A stretch of 64,000 bases of DNA from JAPSGB01 sp963775185 (GCA_963775185.1 CAVZIE010000015.1:186001-250000), one strand, 5' to 3'; positions 1 to 8,520 are shown, counted from the stretch's first letter. Made by a program: numbers and translations. The notes: generated by a model from the sequence alone, not told the origin.

Positions 1-1
1 G

Positions 2-154
2 GTCGCCGAGCGACGCATCATCAACCTGGACGGCGCCGCCGGAATCGTCATCGTGGGCACGAACATGGGCGGCGTCGATCTCGACCATCCGTTCGACCCG
101 GATGTGGCGCCGTACGAGCCGCACTCCTGCAGCGTGTACCTGGTCTTGATTTGA
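2..154 (+). CDS. C-terminal end of an unidentified protein (partial)
   Basis: This frame is open from base 2 to the TGA at 152-154, about 50 codons, and its beginning lies outside the window. The visible part reads like a folded beta-rich tail: a hydrophobic strand (GIVIVGTNMGG), an acidic turn (DLDHPFDPD) and a final strand (CSVYLVLI). I do not recognise the family. The stop is followed at once by a copy of the dispersed 20-bp element (155-174), which in turn supplies the stop codon of the convergent gene at 173-724. It is a real coding tail by composition, but the function is unknown. Confidence 0.5.
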   Translation, partial: VAERRIINLDGAAGIVIVGTNMGGVDLDHPFDPDVAPYEPHSCSVYLVLI

Positions 155-174
155 TGCCGGTCCGGCGCGAAATC
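155..174 (+). repeat. Dispersed 20-bp element, copy 1 (forward)
   Basis: It matches the consensus TGYCGGTCCGGCGCGGAAYC at 19 of 20 bases. It sits directly after the stop codon of the partial gene at 2-154, and its last bases form the stop codon of the convergent gene at 173-724. The bases just outside form a 7-bp inverted repeat (TTGATTT before, AAATCAA after), so the element sits in the loop of a possible hairpin. Confidence 0.85.
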
Positions 175-724
175 AAAATCCGCCGCCGGTCGGCTTGAGC
201 TGGATCCCGGTGGCCTGCTCGAACATCGAGATCACCCGCTCTTCGGTCGGGAAGCGCACGGCGATCAGCAGCGCGGATACCGCCATGAACGGAAGCGCGG
301 CACTCATCGGGAAGCCCAAGGCGCGCGAGACGATGCCGAACAACCCAACGCTCTCGGACAGCGCGAGCGAGAGGATGAACGCGGTCTGGAAGACCCGGTA
401 GGCGGCAGCCTTGGCCTGCACCGGATCCTGCGCGGTGCTCCGCATCGTCGGGGCGTCCCGGAACATGCCCGCCGGCACGCCGCTGGAATCGACCTCGCTG
501 ACGGTGGGAACACGAGCATTCTGCGCCGCCTTCCGGTACCCCAGGCGGGGGATGACGAACGAGAGCACGGCGCTGGAGAAGGCGACGAAACCGAACAGCG
601 GCAGCATGATGGGCGCCGGCGGCGCGGGCGGTGGCGGCAGCCTGAACGCGATCACGACGAACGACCCGACGGCGCCCAGCAGCGCGAACCACATGATGCG
701 CAGCGTGTTGAGCGGCGGATTCAT
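173..724 (-). CDS. Unidentified four-helix membrane protein
   Basis: This 183-residue protein is mostly membrane helices. I see hydrophobic segments near residues 8-29, 40-60, 112-133 and 138-158, separated by a polar loop at about 62-110 that contains no recognisable motif. A proline cluster (PPPPAPPAP) lies between helices 1 and 2. It is the last gene of a leftward operon, 31 bases after the protease at 756-3176. Its stop codon is contributed by a dispersed element copy, so the native C-terminus may once have been different. I cannot name a family, and a role in the inner membrane is inference only. Confidence 0.7.
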   Translation of the reverse strand: MNPPLNTLRIMWFALLGAVGSFVVIAFRLPPPPAPPAPIMLPLFGFVAFSSAVLSFVIPRLGYRKAAQNARVPTVSEVDSSGVPAGMFRDAPTMRSTAQDPVQAKAAAYRVFQTAFILSLALSESVGLFGIVSRALGFPMSAALPFMAVSALLIAVRFPTEERVISMFEQATGIQLKPTGGGF

Positions 725-755
725 CGCCGCATGCTCGCCGGAACGCGCAGCACGG

Positions 756-3176
756 TCAACGACGCCGCCGCAGCAGCGTGCCCAGCGCCAGCGCGACGAC
801 CGCGCCGATCGCGCTCCAGGGGCTGTTCCGCCCCGCGACGTTGCACCCGCCTCGCGCGTCCACGCCGTCGCTCGCGATCCAGCGATCGACGGCGATCGGC
901 AGCTTTCGTTCGATCAGCACCTGGTCGTCCCAGGTCACGTCCAGGCGCAGCTCGCCGCCGCCGCTCCCCGCGGGCGCCGCGGCGGCGAACCGCCACAGGC
1001 CTGGCGCGACGCGGGTGAGCGGCGTCGTGATGTGCGCGGGCGCCACCATGAGCTTCAGCCGAGCGGCGTCGAATCCGTCCGCAATGCTGCCGTCCGCGGC
1101 GCGCAGCTCGAGCACGCCCACAAGTGGCCAGTCCGGGTCGGGATGCGCGTAGGTGCTCGCCAGGCCGACCCAGCTCGCCGAAGCGGCGGGCTCGCGTGCG
1201 ATCGGCGTCTGCTGGGCGCGGAGCACGTCGAGCGTTCCGGGCAGATCGAGCGCGCCGGGACCGAGCTGCGGCTCGAGCGGCGCGCTGCCCGCGAGGCGCC
1301 GCGCGCCGGCCTGGAGCAGCGTGCGAATCCGATCCTGGGTGAGCGCCGGATCCAGCGCGAGCAGCAGCGCGACCGCCCCGCTTACGACGGGCGTGGCCAT
1401 GGAGGTGCCGCTGGTCACCGCGTGGTGGTCATCGACGACGAGACACTGGCTTCCGTTCTTGCACATGGATCCGCCCGCGAAGATGCTCGACGGGTTCGTC
1501 GACGGGTCGGCGAGGTGGGCCATCGCTCCCACGACGAAGGCCCCCGGCGCCAGGATGTCCGGCTTCATGGCGCCGTCCACGGCGGGTCCCGCGCCGCTGA
1601 AGTAGGCGATGGAGTCGAGCGGCGGATCGGTGAGCGCGCCGAAGGTCGGGACCTTCACGCCCTCTCCAGCGCGATCGATCCAGCTGGTCCGGTTGAGCGT
1701 CGCGCCCACGGCGATGAGCCCGGGGCTGGACGCCGGGACGCCGATCGTCCCTTCCTTCTCCGCGCGCGGGAACAAGGCGCCTGCACTGCCGGCCGCGGGA
1801 TCGAGATCCCCGGTGCTCTGCACCCAGAGGTCCGCCGTCCCGTGCCCCTCGAGCCGGAGCGCGAACACGCTTCCCGACGACCATTTCCCGTCGAGCACGA
1901 CCACTGCCCCGTTCGAGCCGGTAAGCGGGCTGTCCGATCCGGTGACGCCGTTGAAGATCGAGACGGTGATGTCGCCGCTCTTGTAGCCCGCCGAGTGCCC
2001 GGGATCGAGCGGCGCGATCCACGCGCCGTCCTGGCGATCGAGCCCGACCGAGACGCTGTCGCCGGGCCGGAAAGCGATCCAGACGTACACGGTCGCGGAG
2101 GTCGTCAAGCCCGGCGTCCTCGGGCTGAGCAAGGGAACCCGCGTGCTCGAGCGGCGCGGCACATGGACCTCGGTATGGATGCCGAACGGCGCGGGATAGT
2201 CCCGACTGACGTCGCGGTACACACCGGCGCTATTGCCGGCCGCCACCACGATCGCGCGACCCGGATGCGTCGGTCCGACGTACGCCGCGAGCGCCTGCTC
2301 GAGCGGCGAGCTTCCGTCGTGCGGACCGAAGTCGTTGCCCAGGCTCAGGTTCGTCACCGCGGGCTGGCCCAGGGCCGCCGCGCGATCGAACACGAAGCGC
2401 GTGCCGAGCAAGATGTCCGAGTCGTAGATGTTGCCGCTCCCGTCGCGCGTCACGCGGGCGACGACCAGCGACGCCTCCGGTGCAACGCCGATAAAGCGAG
2501 GCGTAGCGCTGCCGAGACCGTTACCGGCGGCGAGCGACGCCACATGCGTGCCGTGCCCGAACGCGTCGTCGGGGTCGTCGCCGATGATGCCGTCCGCGAG
2601 CAACCGGTCGATGTCGGCAGCGTCGTAGACCGCGCAGCGGAAATCCGGCGCGTTGCATCCGTACGTCGCTTCGAGGTCCGGGTGCAGGCCGGCCGGAGCC
2701 CGCGACAAGTCGATGAGCCACGCGATGCGCGTATGCCCGTCTGCCGTGCGCAGGTCCGGGTGCGACACGTCCACGCCGGTGTCCACGATGCCAACCACCG
2801 CGCCCTTGCCGGTTTCGCCCGTGGCGTTGCGGAACGCGCTGCCCCCGATCCAGCCGTCGACCTTGTCGAGCAATGGGCGACGCGGAGGCGCCCACGTCAC
2901 GCGTAGATCGGGATGGGACGCCGCGAACGTCGTCAGCGCATCCGGCGACGCGAACAGCGCGGCGTAGCCCGGCGCCACCGGCACGAGCCCCAGCGATTGC
3001 GCATCTTGCCCGGCGGGCAGCGCCACCAACGTCGGTATCCGCGCCGAACCGGCAACCCCGAAAGGATGCAACGAGCTCTGCGCGACGACGTCGGCTACGG
3101 CCCGGGCGTCGATCTGCGCGCCGGCGACGCCCGACAGCGTCGCGCAGGCAAGGACGACGGACCACGCGACGCGCAT
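756..3176 (-). CDS. Subtilisin-like serine protease (S8) with a C-terminal sorting tail
   Basis: This is a secreted subtilase of 806 residues. The signal peptide is at 1-20 (ends GVAGA). The catalytic triad is visible: Asp132 in GIVDTGVDVSHPD, His208 in GHGTHVASLAAG and Ser592 in GTSMATPVVSGA. A large insert between about 330 and 560 probably forms the beta-rich region seen in many subtilases. The C-terminus (GGCNVAGRNSPW, a hydrophobic helix, then RRRR) is the layout of a MYXO-CTERM-type sorting signal, in which the tail is removed and the protein is kept at the cell surface. The chosen ATG is two bases after the carboxyltransferase stop, which suggests translational coupling. An open frame continues upstream of this ATG but lies over the carboxyltransferase gene. 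It probably degrades external protein, as expected for a predatory or saprophytic myxobacterium. Confidence 0.93.
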   Translation of the reverse strand: MRVAWSVVLACATLSGVAGAQIDARAVADVVAQSSLHPFGVAGSARIPTLVALPAGQDAQSLGLVPVAPGYAALFASPDALTTFAASHPDLRVTWAPPRRPLLDKVDGWIGGSAFRNATGETGKGAVVGIVDTGVDVSHPDLRTADGHTRIAWLIDLSRAPAGLHPDLEATYGCNAPDFRCAVYDAADIDRLLADGIIGDDPDDAFGHGTHVASLAAGNGLGSATPRFIGVAPEASLVVARVTRDGSGNIYDSDILLGTRFVFDRAAALGQPAVTNLSLGNDFGPHDGSSPLEQALAAYVGPTHPGRAIVVAAGNSAGVYRDVSRDYPAPFGIHTEVHVPRRSSTRVPLLSPRTPGLTTSATVYVWIAFRPGDSVSVGLDRQDGAWIAPLDPGHSAGYKSGDITVSIFNGVTGSDSPLTGSNGAVVVLDGKWSSGSVFALRLEGHGTADLWVQSTGDLDPAAGSAGALFPRAEKEGTIGVPASSPGLIAVGATLNRTSWIDRAGEGVKVPTFGALTDPPLDSIAYFSGAGPAVDGAMKPDILAPGAFVVGAMAHLADPSTNPSSIFAGGSMCKNGSQCLVVDDHHAVTSGTSMATPVVSGAVALLLALDPALTQDRIRTLLQAGARRLAGSAPLEPQLGPGALDLPGTLDVLRAQQTPIAREPAASASWVGLASTYAHPDPDWPLVGVLELRAADGSIADGFDAARLKLMVAPAHITTPLTRVAPGLWRFAAAAPAGSGGGELRLDVTWDDQVLIERKLPIAVDRWIASDGVDARGGCNVAGRNSPWSAIGAVVALALGTLLRRRR

Positions 3177-3178
3177 CG

Positions 3179-4708
3179 TCAGACCGGCGGGACCAGGTGT
3201 TTCTTCGGCGGCCGCGTCTCGATCTTGTCGGCGTAGCGCTCGAAGCGTTCCGCCAGATCCTGGCGCAGGCGGTCGAACGGCACCACGTCGTCGATCACCA
3301 GCTCGTTGGCGAGCTTCGACAGGTCGACGTCCTGGCGATACTCCTCGCGCAACTTCTCCACGAACGCGTTGCGCTCGGGACCTTCGGCCACCTCCTGGAT
3401 CTTGTTGTAGTAGACGGCGTTCACCGCCGCCTGCGGACCCATCACGGCGATCGACGCTGTAGGCAGCGCCAGGCAGGCGTCCGGCTCGAACGCGGGCCCG
3501 CACATCGCGTACAGCCCGGCGCCGTACGCCTTTCGCACGATCACGCTCACCTTGGGCACGGTGGCCTCGCTCACCGCGGCAATCATCTTTGCGCCGGCGC
3601 GGATGATCCCCTGACGCTCCACCTTGGTGCCGATCATGAAGCCAGGCACGTCGGCCAGATACAGGAGCGGGATGTTGAACGCATCGCACAGCCAGATGAA
3701 GCGCGCGGCCTTGTCCGCGCTGTCCACGAACAACACCCCGCCGAGATGTTTCGGCTGGTTCGCGACGATACCCACCGCGCGACCCGCGATCCGGCCGAAC
3801 CCCGTGATGACCTCCTTCGCGAAGCGCTTCTTCACTTCCACGAAGCTGTTCTCATCGATGATCTGCTCGATCACCGCCTTCATATCGAACGGCTTGTTCT
3901 CGTCGCGGACGATCACATCGGCGAGCGGTTTGCTGCCGACTGCCGGGGGTCGGGCCGGCGCGGAAGCCGGCCGGTCCGTGTAGCACTGCGGCATGTAGGC
4001 GAAGTACCGCTTGGCGTACTCGATCGCCTCCTGCTCGGTCTTCACCAGCGCGTCGCCACAGCCGGAGATGCTGGTGTGCATCTTGGCGCCGCCCATCTCC
4101 TCGAGCGTGACCTTCTCGCCAATCACCATTTCCGCCATGCGCGGCGAGCCGAGGTACATGCTGGCGTTGCCGTCCACCATGATCACGACGTCGCAGAACG
4201 CCGGGATGTAGGCGCCACCCGCCGCCGACGGCCCGAACAGCAGGCAGATTTGCGGCACCTGACCGCTGAGCCCGACCTGGTTGTAGAAGATGCGTCCCGC
4301 GCCACGACGACCCGGGAACATCTCGACTTGATCGGTGATGCGCGCCCCGGCGGAATCCACCAGGTAGAAGAGCGGACAGCGCATCCGCGCGGCGGTCTCC
4401 TGGATACGCAGGATCTTCTCCACCGTGCGCCGTCCCCACGAGCCCGCCTTGACGGTCGAGTCGTTGGCCATGATCGCCACGACGCGACCGCCGAGGGTCG
4501 CGGTTCCCGTGACGACGCCGTCCGCGGGCAGATCGCCGGCGAGCGCGTTCGCCAGCAGCGCGTCCTCGACGAACGACCCCTCGTCGGTCAAGAGCGCGAT
4601 GCGCTCGCGCGCGAAGAGCTTTCCCTGCTCCGCGTTCTTCGCGTGGTACTTCGGCGCGCCGCCGGTGCGGATCTCGCGGATGTAGTCGTCGAGCTGTTCG
4701 TCTTTCAT
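3179..4708 (-). CDS. Acyl-CoA carboxylase carboxyltransferase (beta-type) subunit
   Basis: This 509-residue protein has the two crotonase-like halves of the carboxyltransferase component of propionyl-, methylcrotonyl- or acetyl-CoA carboxylases, which moves CO2 from carboxybiotin to an acyl-CoA. The N half carries the GSFVED and ADGVVTGTATLGGR strands, the AGARI loop and a GGAYIPAFCD oxyanion region. The C half carries the VDSADKAARFI and DVPGFMIGTKVE regions with the second oxyanion GAGLYAMCG. Substrate choice cannot be read from sequence, and no biotin carboxylase or biotin carrier gene is nearby. The linker between the halves (around residues 245-260) contains the sequence ASAPARP, encoded by a dispersed element copy at 3948-3967. 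The start ATG is 22 bases after the thioredoxin-like gene, in one operon. Confidence 0.93.
   Translation of the reverse strand: MKDEQLDDYIREIRTGGAPKYHAKNAEQGKLFARERIALLTDEGSFVEDALLANALAGDLPADGVVTGTATLGGRVVAIMANDSTVKAGSWGRRTVEKILRIQETAARMRCPLFYLVDSAGARITDQVEMFPGRRGAGRIFYNQVGLSGQVPQICLLFGPSAAGGAYIPAFCDVVIMVDGNASMYLGSPRMAEMVIGEKVTLEEMGGAKMHTSISGCGDALVKTEQEAIEYAKRYFAYMPQCYTDRPASAPARPPAVGSKPLADVIVRDENKPFDMKAVIEQIIDENSFVEVKKRFAKEVITGFGRIAGRAVGIVANQPKHLGGVLFVDSADKAARFIWLCDAFNIPLLYLADVPGFMIGTKVERQGIIRAGAKMIAAVSEATVPKVSVIVRKAYGAGLYAMCGPAFEPDACLALPTASIAVMGPQAAVNAVYYNKIQEVAEGPERNAFVEKLREEYRQDVDLSKLANELVIDDVVPFDRLRQDLAERFERYADKIETRPPKKHLVPPV
3948..3967 (+). repeat. Dispersed 20-bp element, copy 2 (forward; inside a CDS)
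   Basis: It matches the consensus at 17 of 20 bases (TCGGGCCGGCGCGGAAGC core). It lies inside the carboxyltransferase gene, in the variable linker between the two catalytic halves. Read on the minus strand it encodes SAPARP, in the same reading phase used by copies in other exported proteins. Confidence 0.6.
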
Positions 4709-4730
4709 CGCGCACGCAGGGTTAGCGGAA

Positions 4731-5638
4731 TCACGGCTCCGCCACCAGACGATCCAGCAAGCTCTGGAGGTCTTGCAAGCGCTCCGACGAGTAGCCGACC
4801 AGCACGTCGCGCACCTTGCCCCGGCGATCGATGACGAACAGCGTCGGCAGCGCCAGCGCGCGGTACGCCCGGCTCGTTCGTCCTGTCTCGTCCGAAGCGA
4901 TCGGATAGGTCATGCCGAGCTGCGAGGCGGCGAGCGCGGCTCGATCCACCGGCTCGGTCGTGATGCCGAGCAGCTCGACGCCCTGGCCGGCGTAGCGCTT
5001 CTGCCAACTCTCCATGGTCGGCGCGAGCACGCGGCACACCATGCACCAGGTTGCCCAGAACTCGATCACCACGACCTTGCCGCGGAGCCCGCCGAGGGTC
5101 GGCGTCACGCTACCTTGCACCGCCTTCAGCGAGTCGAGCGTCGGCGCGGGTTCGCCGACATAGCTCATCTGCATGATCTGGTCGTTGTCCGGCTTGGGGG
5201 CGAGCGGCACCGCGAACAGTCGCTGCTGCGCACCGCGCTGGACGCCCAGGGAAACCCGCTCGCCCGACGGGTGCGCGCCAACCAGCGCCACGACGTCCTC
5301 CGGCCGCTGCACGTTCCGGCCGTCCACGCTCAGGATGCGGTCGGCGGCCACGAGCCCGGCGCCTGCCGCTGGCGATCGGGGCACGACGCTGCGAACCAGG
5401 ACGCCGGCCTCCCCTCCCGGCACGGACGAGAGCTCGACGCCGATCCAGCCGGGCTGGTTGTTGGTTTGCTGGCCCGGCGCGGAATCCGTGGGGGGCGGAG
5501 GCGGACCGCTGCACGACGATCGGCGTGAACGGCGCGCTCGCGGCCGGGGCCGGCGCGAGGGCCGGCGTGCGCTGATCCGCCGCACGCCGCGAGGCCCGCT
5601 GCTGCCGCGACGATGCCGGCCCAGACGACACGGAGCAT
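4731..5638 (-). CDS. PDZ-thioredoxin (TlpA-like) lipoprotein, frame broken near the 5' end
   Basis: The protein joins a PDZ domain (from GWIGVELSSVPGGEAGVLV to about RLFAVPL) to a TlpA/ResA-type thioredoxin fold with the redox motif WCMVC in EFWATWCMVCRVLAP. The cis-proline segment ALPTLFVIDRRG follows. Such proteins reduce or isomerise disulfides, for example on apocytochrome c, outside the cytoplasmic membrane. The ATG at 5638 starts a lipoprotein signal (MLRVVWAGIVAAAAGLAAC). Continuing to the PDZ domain needs two frame changes, near 5570-5585 (next to GCGGATCAG) and near 5490-5500 (C-rich run). Both are consistent with one extra base each, and the total length is 2 modulo 3. The second frame encodes a natural-looking Ala/Pro linker. 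A dispersed element copy encodes DSAPG in the linker. The fusion of PDZ with thioredoxin is uncommon. Confidence 0.8.
5467..5486 (+). repeat. Dispersed 20-bp element, copy 3 (forward; inside a CDS)
   Basis: It matches the consensus at 18 of 20 bases. It lies in the low-complexity linker between the lipobox and the PDZ domain of the gene at 4731-5638 and encodes DSAPG on the minus strand. Confidence 0.75.
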
Positions 5639-5655
5639 CACCTGGGCGTGGTACC

Positions 5656-6185
5656 ATGCGTCCCTGCCCCGCGCAGCCTTGCCCGCAGGCGCCGTCTTGG
5701 CCGCTGCTCTCGTCGGCGCTTGTGGCGCGTCACAATCACCCGACGCATTGCCCGGCGCGTCCAACGCCCGGATGCGCGCCCCGGGCGTGCCCACGGCTGC
5801 AAGCTCGAGTCCGCCGGTGCGCTGGGCGCCGTTCCGGATCGTCGACAACTGGCCCGCGGCGGGCAAGCCGTTCGTCTCCCACGGGCACGCCGGCGGGCGC
5901 TTCCCAGCCATGGTGCGGGTTAGCCCCGCCGCGCGCGACGCCTACGAGCAGCTGGTGCGCTCGACGGTGCTGCCGGTCGACACGATTGTGGCGGAATATC
6001 TCGCCGACCCGGGCAGCGACCGCACCCGAGCCGTCTACGTAATGCAGAAGACGACCGCGGAGCGCTGGCGCTTCCTGGTCATCACGCCGACCGGCCTGGT
6101 CGACGAGCGGGCTCCGACCGCGCTGTGCGCGCGATGCCACGCGGAAGCCCCGGCCGACCAGCTGTTCGGCCTGCCGCGCGACTAG
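5656..6185 (+). CDS. Cytochrome P460-like haem lipoprotein
   Basis: The mature part resembles the cytochrome P460 family: a strand MQKTTAERWRFLVITPTG followed by the C-terminal haem site CARCH and the ending LFGLP. A lipoprotein signal (AVLAAALVGACGAS) precedes it. The ATG at 5656 and the signal are in different frames, and the span is 2 modulo 3, so one base seems missing just after the start (expected MR-S-LPRAALPAG). The alternative is a longer frame from 5613, but that would overlap the divergent gene at 4731-5638. P460 proteins bind an unusual haem and can oxidise hydroxylamine or bind NO, but no key lysine crosslink can be assigned here. Only 17 bases separate it from the divergent thioredoxin-like gene. 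Confidence 0.7.
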
Positions 6186-6595
6186 CGTCCGGGAGCCCAC
6201 GCGGCCGGAATCGAATCCCGCGCGCGAACGTTCATCTTGCGAAATCCACCAGTCGTACCCACAAAGTACGAAGACCCGGCGGCCGGAACCGTCGGGTCAT
6301 CGACTCGGAAACGAAGCAAGCAGAAGCCAGGCGAAGAAAAGCGGAAGGAAGCGGGCCGCCAGGGCCAAACGAACAAGCTGTGGAAAAGACAAGCGGCTCA
6401 AGGAAGCTCGCCGGGGTGAAGGCCCGGCAGCACAAGCGCCGCCTGCCCCATAGCATCGTTCGTGCCACCGCCGCTTCTCCGCCAGGCTGGCGTGATCGAC
6501 ACCTGGGTTTGCCACTGTGTCGCGCCGACCCATCGGTCCGAGGCGTGGCAGTCGTGTCATGGGTCGGCGGGGGGCCTGAAAAACTTGCGAACCCC
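6186..6595. other. Convergent intergenic region without a recognised gene
   Basis: These 410 bases lie between the convergent ends of the P460-like gene and aroE. The stretch 6300-6415 is purine-rich on the plus strand and lower in GC than its surroundings. Short frames exist on both strands (for example 6237-6419 plus), but none has a convincing start, composition or motif. A GGAATCGAATCCC segment near 6208 resembles a T-loop, but no acceptor, D arm or tmRNA tag can be folded around it. Confidence 0.4.
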
Positions 6596-7429
6596 TCAGC
6601 CGATGGCCGCCCGCAGTGCCGTGTCCATCGCCGCGAGCGGGGCCGCACGTCCCGTATAGAGCTCGAATTGCCGGCACGCCTGGTGAAGCAGCATGCGACC
6701 ACCATGCACCGTCGCGCAGCCGACTCGCTCGGCGTCTTGCAGTAGCTCGGTCCGGATCGGCTTGTACACGATGTCCATGACCACGACCCCGGGACGAAGG
6801 TCCCCGGAGCGCACCGGGCTGGACGCCCCGTATCCCGCCATGCCCGCGGATGATCCGTTGACCACCACGTCGTAGCCATCGAGCCGGGCCAGGTCGCCGA
6901 GGCCCCCGGCCGTGGCGCCGCACCCGGGGAAGGCTCGCCCGAGCTCGGCGACCAGCCGCTCGGCCTTGTCACGGGTCCGGTTGACCAGGTGGACGCGCAT
7001 CCCCTCGGCGCAGAACGAGTACGCTACGGCGCGGGCGGCCCCACCGGCCCCGACGACGACCACGCGCTTGCCCGCGAGCGGAGTCACCTCCTCCAGCGCG
7101 CGCGCAGCGCCCCACGCGTCGGTGTTGTAGCCCACCAGCGTGCCGTCGTCGTTCACGATGGTGTTCACCGCGCCGATCCGGTCGGCCATCGGATCGAGCC
7201 GGTCCAGCAGCGGGATCACGTCCAGCTTGAACGGCATCGACACGCCGAAGCCACGGATGCCGAGGGCGCGCATGCCGCGCAGCGCGCCCTCGAGATCCTC
7301 CACGGCGAACGGCACATAGGTGTAGGGCAGCCCCAGCGCGGCGTAGCCCGCACGGTGCATCGCCGCTCCCAACGACACGGGGTGGCGCGAGAGCGAACCG
7401 CACAGCGTGATCAGCGGGGCCTCGGTCAT
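6596..7429 (-). CDS. aroE: Shikimate dehydrogenase
   Basis: AroE reduces 3-dehydroshikimate to shikimate with NADPH in the aromatic amino acid pathway in the cytoplasm. The 277-residue length is typical. The substrate-binding region is present: Lys68 in GVSMPFK (usual form NVTxPxK) and Asp104 in GYNTDAWG are the catalytic pair. The dinucleotide fold begins at VVVVGAGGAARA, with NRT after beta-2, as expected for NADP specificity. The N-terminal SLSRHPVSLGAAMH replaces the classic SxSxxLHN pattern, so this is a divergent member. Its ATG is a few bases after the stop of the fragment at 7434, so it may once have been in an operon with it. Confidence 0.9.
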   Translation of the reverse strand: MTEAPLITLCGSLSRHPVSLGAAMHRAGYAALGLPYTYVPFAVEDLEGALRGMRALGIRGFGVSMPFKLDVIPLLDRLDPMADRIGAVNTIVNDDGTLVGYNTDAWGAARALEEVTPLAGKRVVVVGAGGAARAVAYSFCAEGMRVHLVNRTRDKAERLVAELGRAFPGCGATAGGLGDLARLDGYDVVVNGSSAGMAGYGASSPVRSGDLRPGVVVMDIVYKPIRTELLQDAERVGCATVHGGRMLLHQACRQFELYTGRAAPLAAMDTALRAAIG

Positions 7430-7433
7430 CGCG

Positions 7434-7800
7434 TCACGAACCCGTACAGCCGTGGGCCGGCGAACATGTCAGCTTGACGTTGAACGTGTAGGCGCCCGCA
7501 TCCTCGAAGGTCATGCTGCCGTCCACGACGATGATGTACCAACTGTCGTGCTGCGCCGTGACGCCCGTCGTAGTGCGCACCGTGTCGGAGCAGCCGGAGT
7601 TCGAGAAGATGTTCAGCGTCGCGCTCCAGAAGCTGCTGCCGTAGCTCGGGCACACCCACGAGCCGTTTCAGCGTGACGGCCATGGTTTCACTCTGCCACA
7701 TGTAGATCCCGTACGTATGGTTTCACGCCGGCGTCGAAGCAGGCGCCGCAGCGTGTCGTCACCAATGGAGAAACCACCCGATTCGCCACACTCCGCCTCG
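7434..7800 (-). pseudogene. C-terminal fragment of a secreted Cys-containing protein, frame broken
   Basis: Read leftward, this encodes a beta-rich exported domain: TTRCGACFDAGV, then HTYGIYMWQSETMAVTL, then NGSWVCPSYGSSFWSATLN and a tail with SWYIIVVDG and AYTFNVKLTC. These three pieces lie in three frames. Each junction is an AAA triplet (near 7665 and 7723), and removing one A at each rejoins the frames naturally (GVNHTYG and TLNGSW). The tail resembles the domain of the lipoprotein at 45940-46864 (YYVVIDS...FDVQITL), a PPC-like fold. No signal peptide can be found upstream because the tandem array at 7816-8250 begins there. It may be a truncated gene, or a gene with a long repeat linker and assembly errors. 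Confidence 0.55.
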
Positions 7801-7815
7801 ACGCGCCGGCACGAA

Positions 7816-8250
7816 CCGCGCGGAAGCCCGCGCCATGCACCGCGCGGAGCCGTGGCACGAACCGCGCGGAAGCCCGCGCCATGCACCGCGCGGATGCCCG
7901 CCGCATGCACCGCGCGGAGCCGTGGCACGAACCGCACGGAAGCCTCCGCGCCATGCACCGCGCGGAGCCGTGGCACGAACCGCGCGGAAGCCCGCGCCAT
8001 GCACCGCGCGGAGCCGCGGCACGAACCGCACGGAAGATCCGCGCCATGCACCGCGCGGAGCCGTGGCACGAACCGCGCGGAAGCCGCGCGCCACGCACCG
8101 CGCGGATGCCCGCCGCATGCACCGCGCGGAGCCGTGGCACGAACCGCACGGAAGATCCGCGCCATGCACCGCGCGGAGCCGCGGCACGCACCGCGCGGAT
8201 GCCCGCGCGATGCACCGCGCGGAGCCGCGGCACGAACCGCGCGGAAGCCC
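7816..8250. repeat. Tandem array of a 9-bp palindromic core (about 19 units)
   Basis: The core CCGCGCGGA (its first eight bases are a perfect palindrome; three units have CCGCACGGA) recurs about every 22-26 bases, roughly 19 times. Only a few spacer types separate the cores: AGCCCGCGCCATGCA, GCCGTGGCACGAA, TGCCCGCCGCATGCA and AGATCCGCGCCATGCA. They often alternate to give a 44-48 bp higher-order unit. The array is open in several frames on both strands but encodes only Arg/Ala/His/Pro-rich nonsense, so I treat it as noncoding or as an expanded linker of the broken gene at 7434. The spacers recur, which rules out CRISPR. Confidence 0.85.
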
Positions 8251-8299
8251 CAGCACGCACGATCCGCCGCCGCACTGCCACTGTGGCCATCCCGGCTGG

Positions 8300-8390
8300 C
8301 GCGCCCCCCGTTCTGCCCCGCGCCCCCCGTTCCGCCCCCGCGCCGCCCCCGTTCCGCCCCGCGCGCCCCCGCCCCCGTTCCGCCGCGACA
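8300..8390. repeat. Short C-rich direct repeats
   Basis: Four imperfect copies of CCCCCGTTCYGCCCC lie between the palindrome array and tRNA-Arg. On the minus strand some frames give Gly/Asn-rich text of the kind seen in lipoprotein linkers here (GGTGGAGQNGG), which is compatible with a degraded linker. Confidence 0.55.
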
Positions 8391-8493
8391 CCGCTGCCAG
8401 CATCGCCGGCGCCGGAAGTACATTGAAATAATTCATGAATTCCGACGCTTGCAATGTCGATCCGGCCCCGACCGCAGCGCGTGCTTTGCGGAC

Positions 8494-8520
8494 TTGCAGC
8501 CTGCGCGGGCGTGCTATGTA
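8494..8520 (+). promoter_or_regulatory. Possible promoter of tRNA-Arg
   Basis: TTGCAG (8494-8499) and TATGTA (8515-8520) could be -35 and -10 boxes ahead of the tRNA at 8533, but the 15-base spacing is short. This is a weak call based on position and local AT content. Confidence 0.3.

Noticed and set aside
1249..1264. Possible element copy in the subtilase gene (CGCGCCGGGACCGAG)
   Set aside because: Too few matches outside the core, and the residues fit the usual protein pattern.
411..2906. An 831-codon open frame on the plus strand
   Set aside because: It is antisense to the subtilase and the membrane-protein genes, and its Arg/Ala-rich text has no domain. Long antisense frames are expected in high-GC DNA.
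6190..6560. tmRNA gene in a gap of suitable size
   Set aside because: A T-loop-like segment exists near 6208, but no acceptor stem, no tag reading frame ending in Ala-Ala and no conserved 5' end were found.
7816..8250. CRISPR-like array
   Set aside because: The repeats are only about 9 bp, spacers are 13-17 bp and recur, and no cas gene is present.
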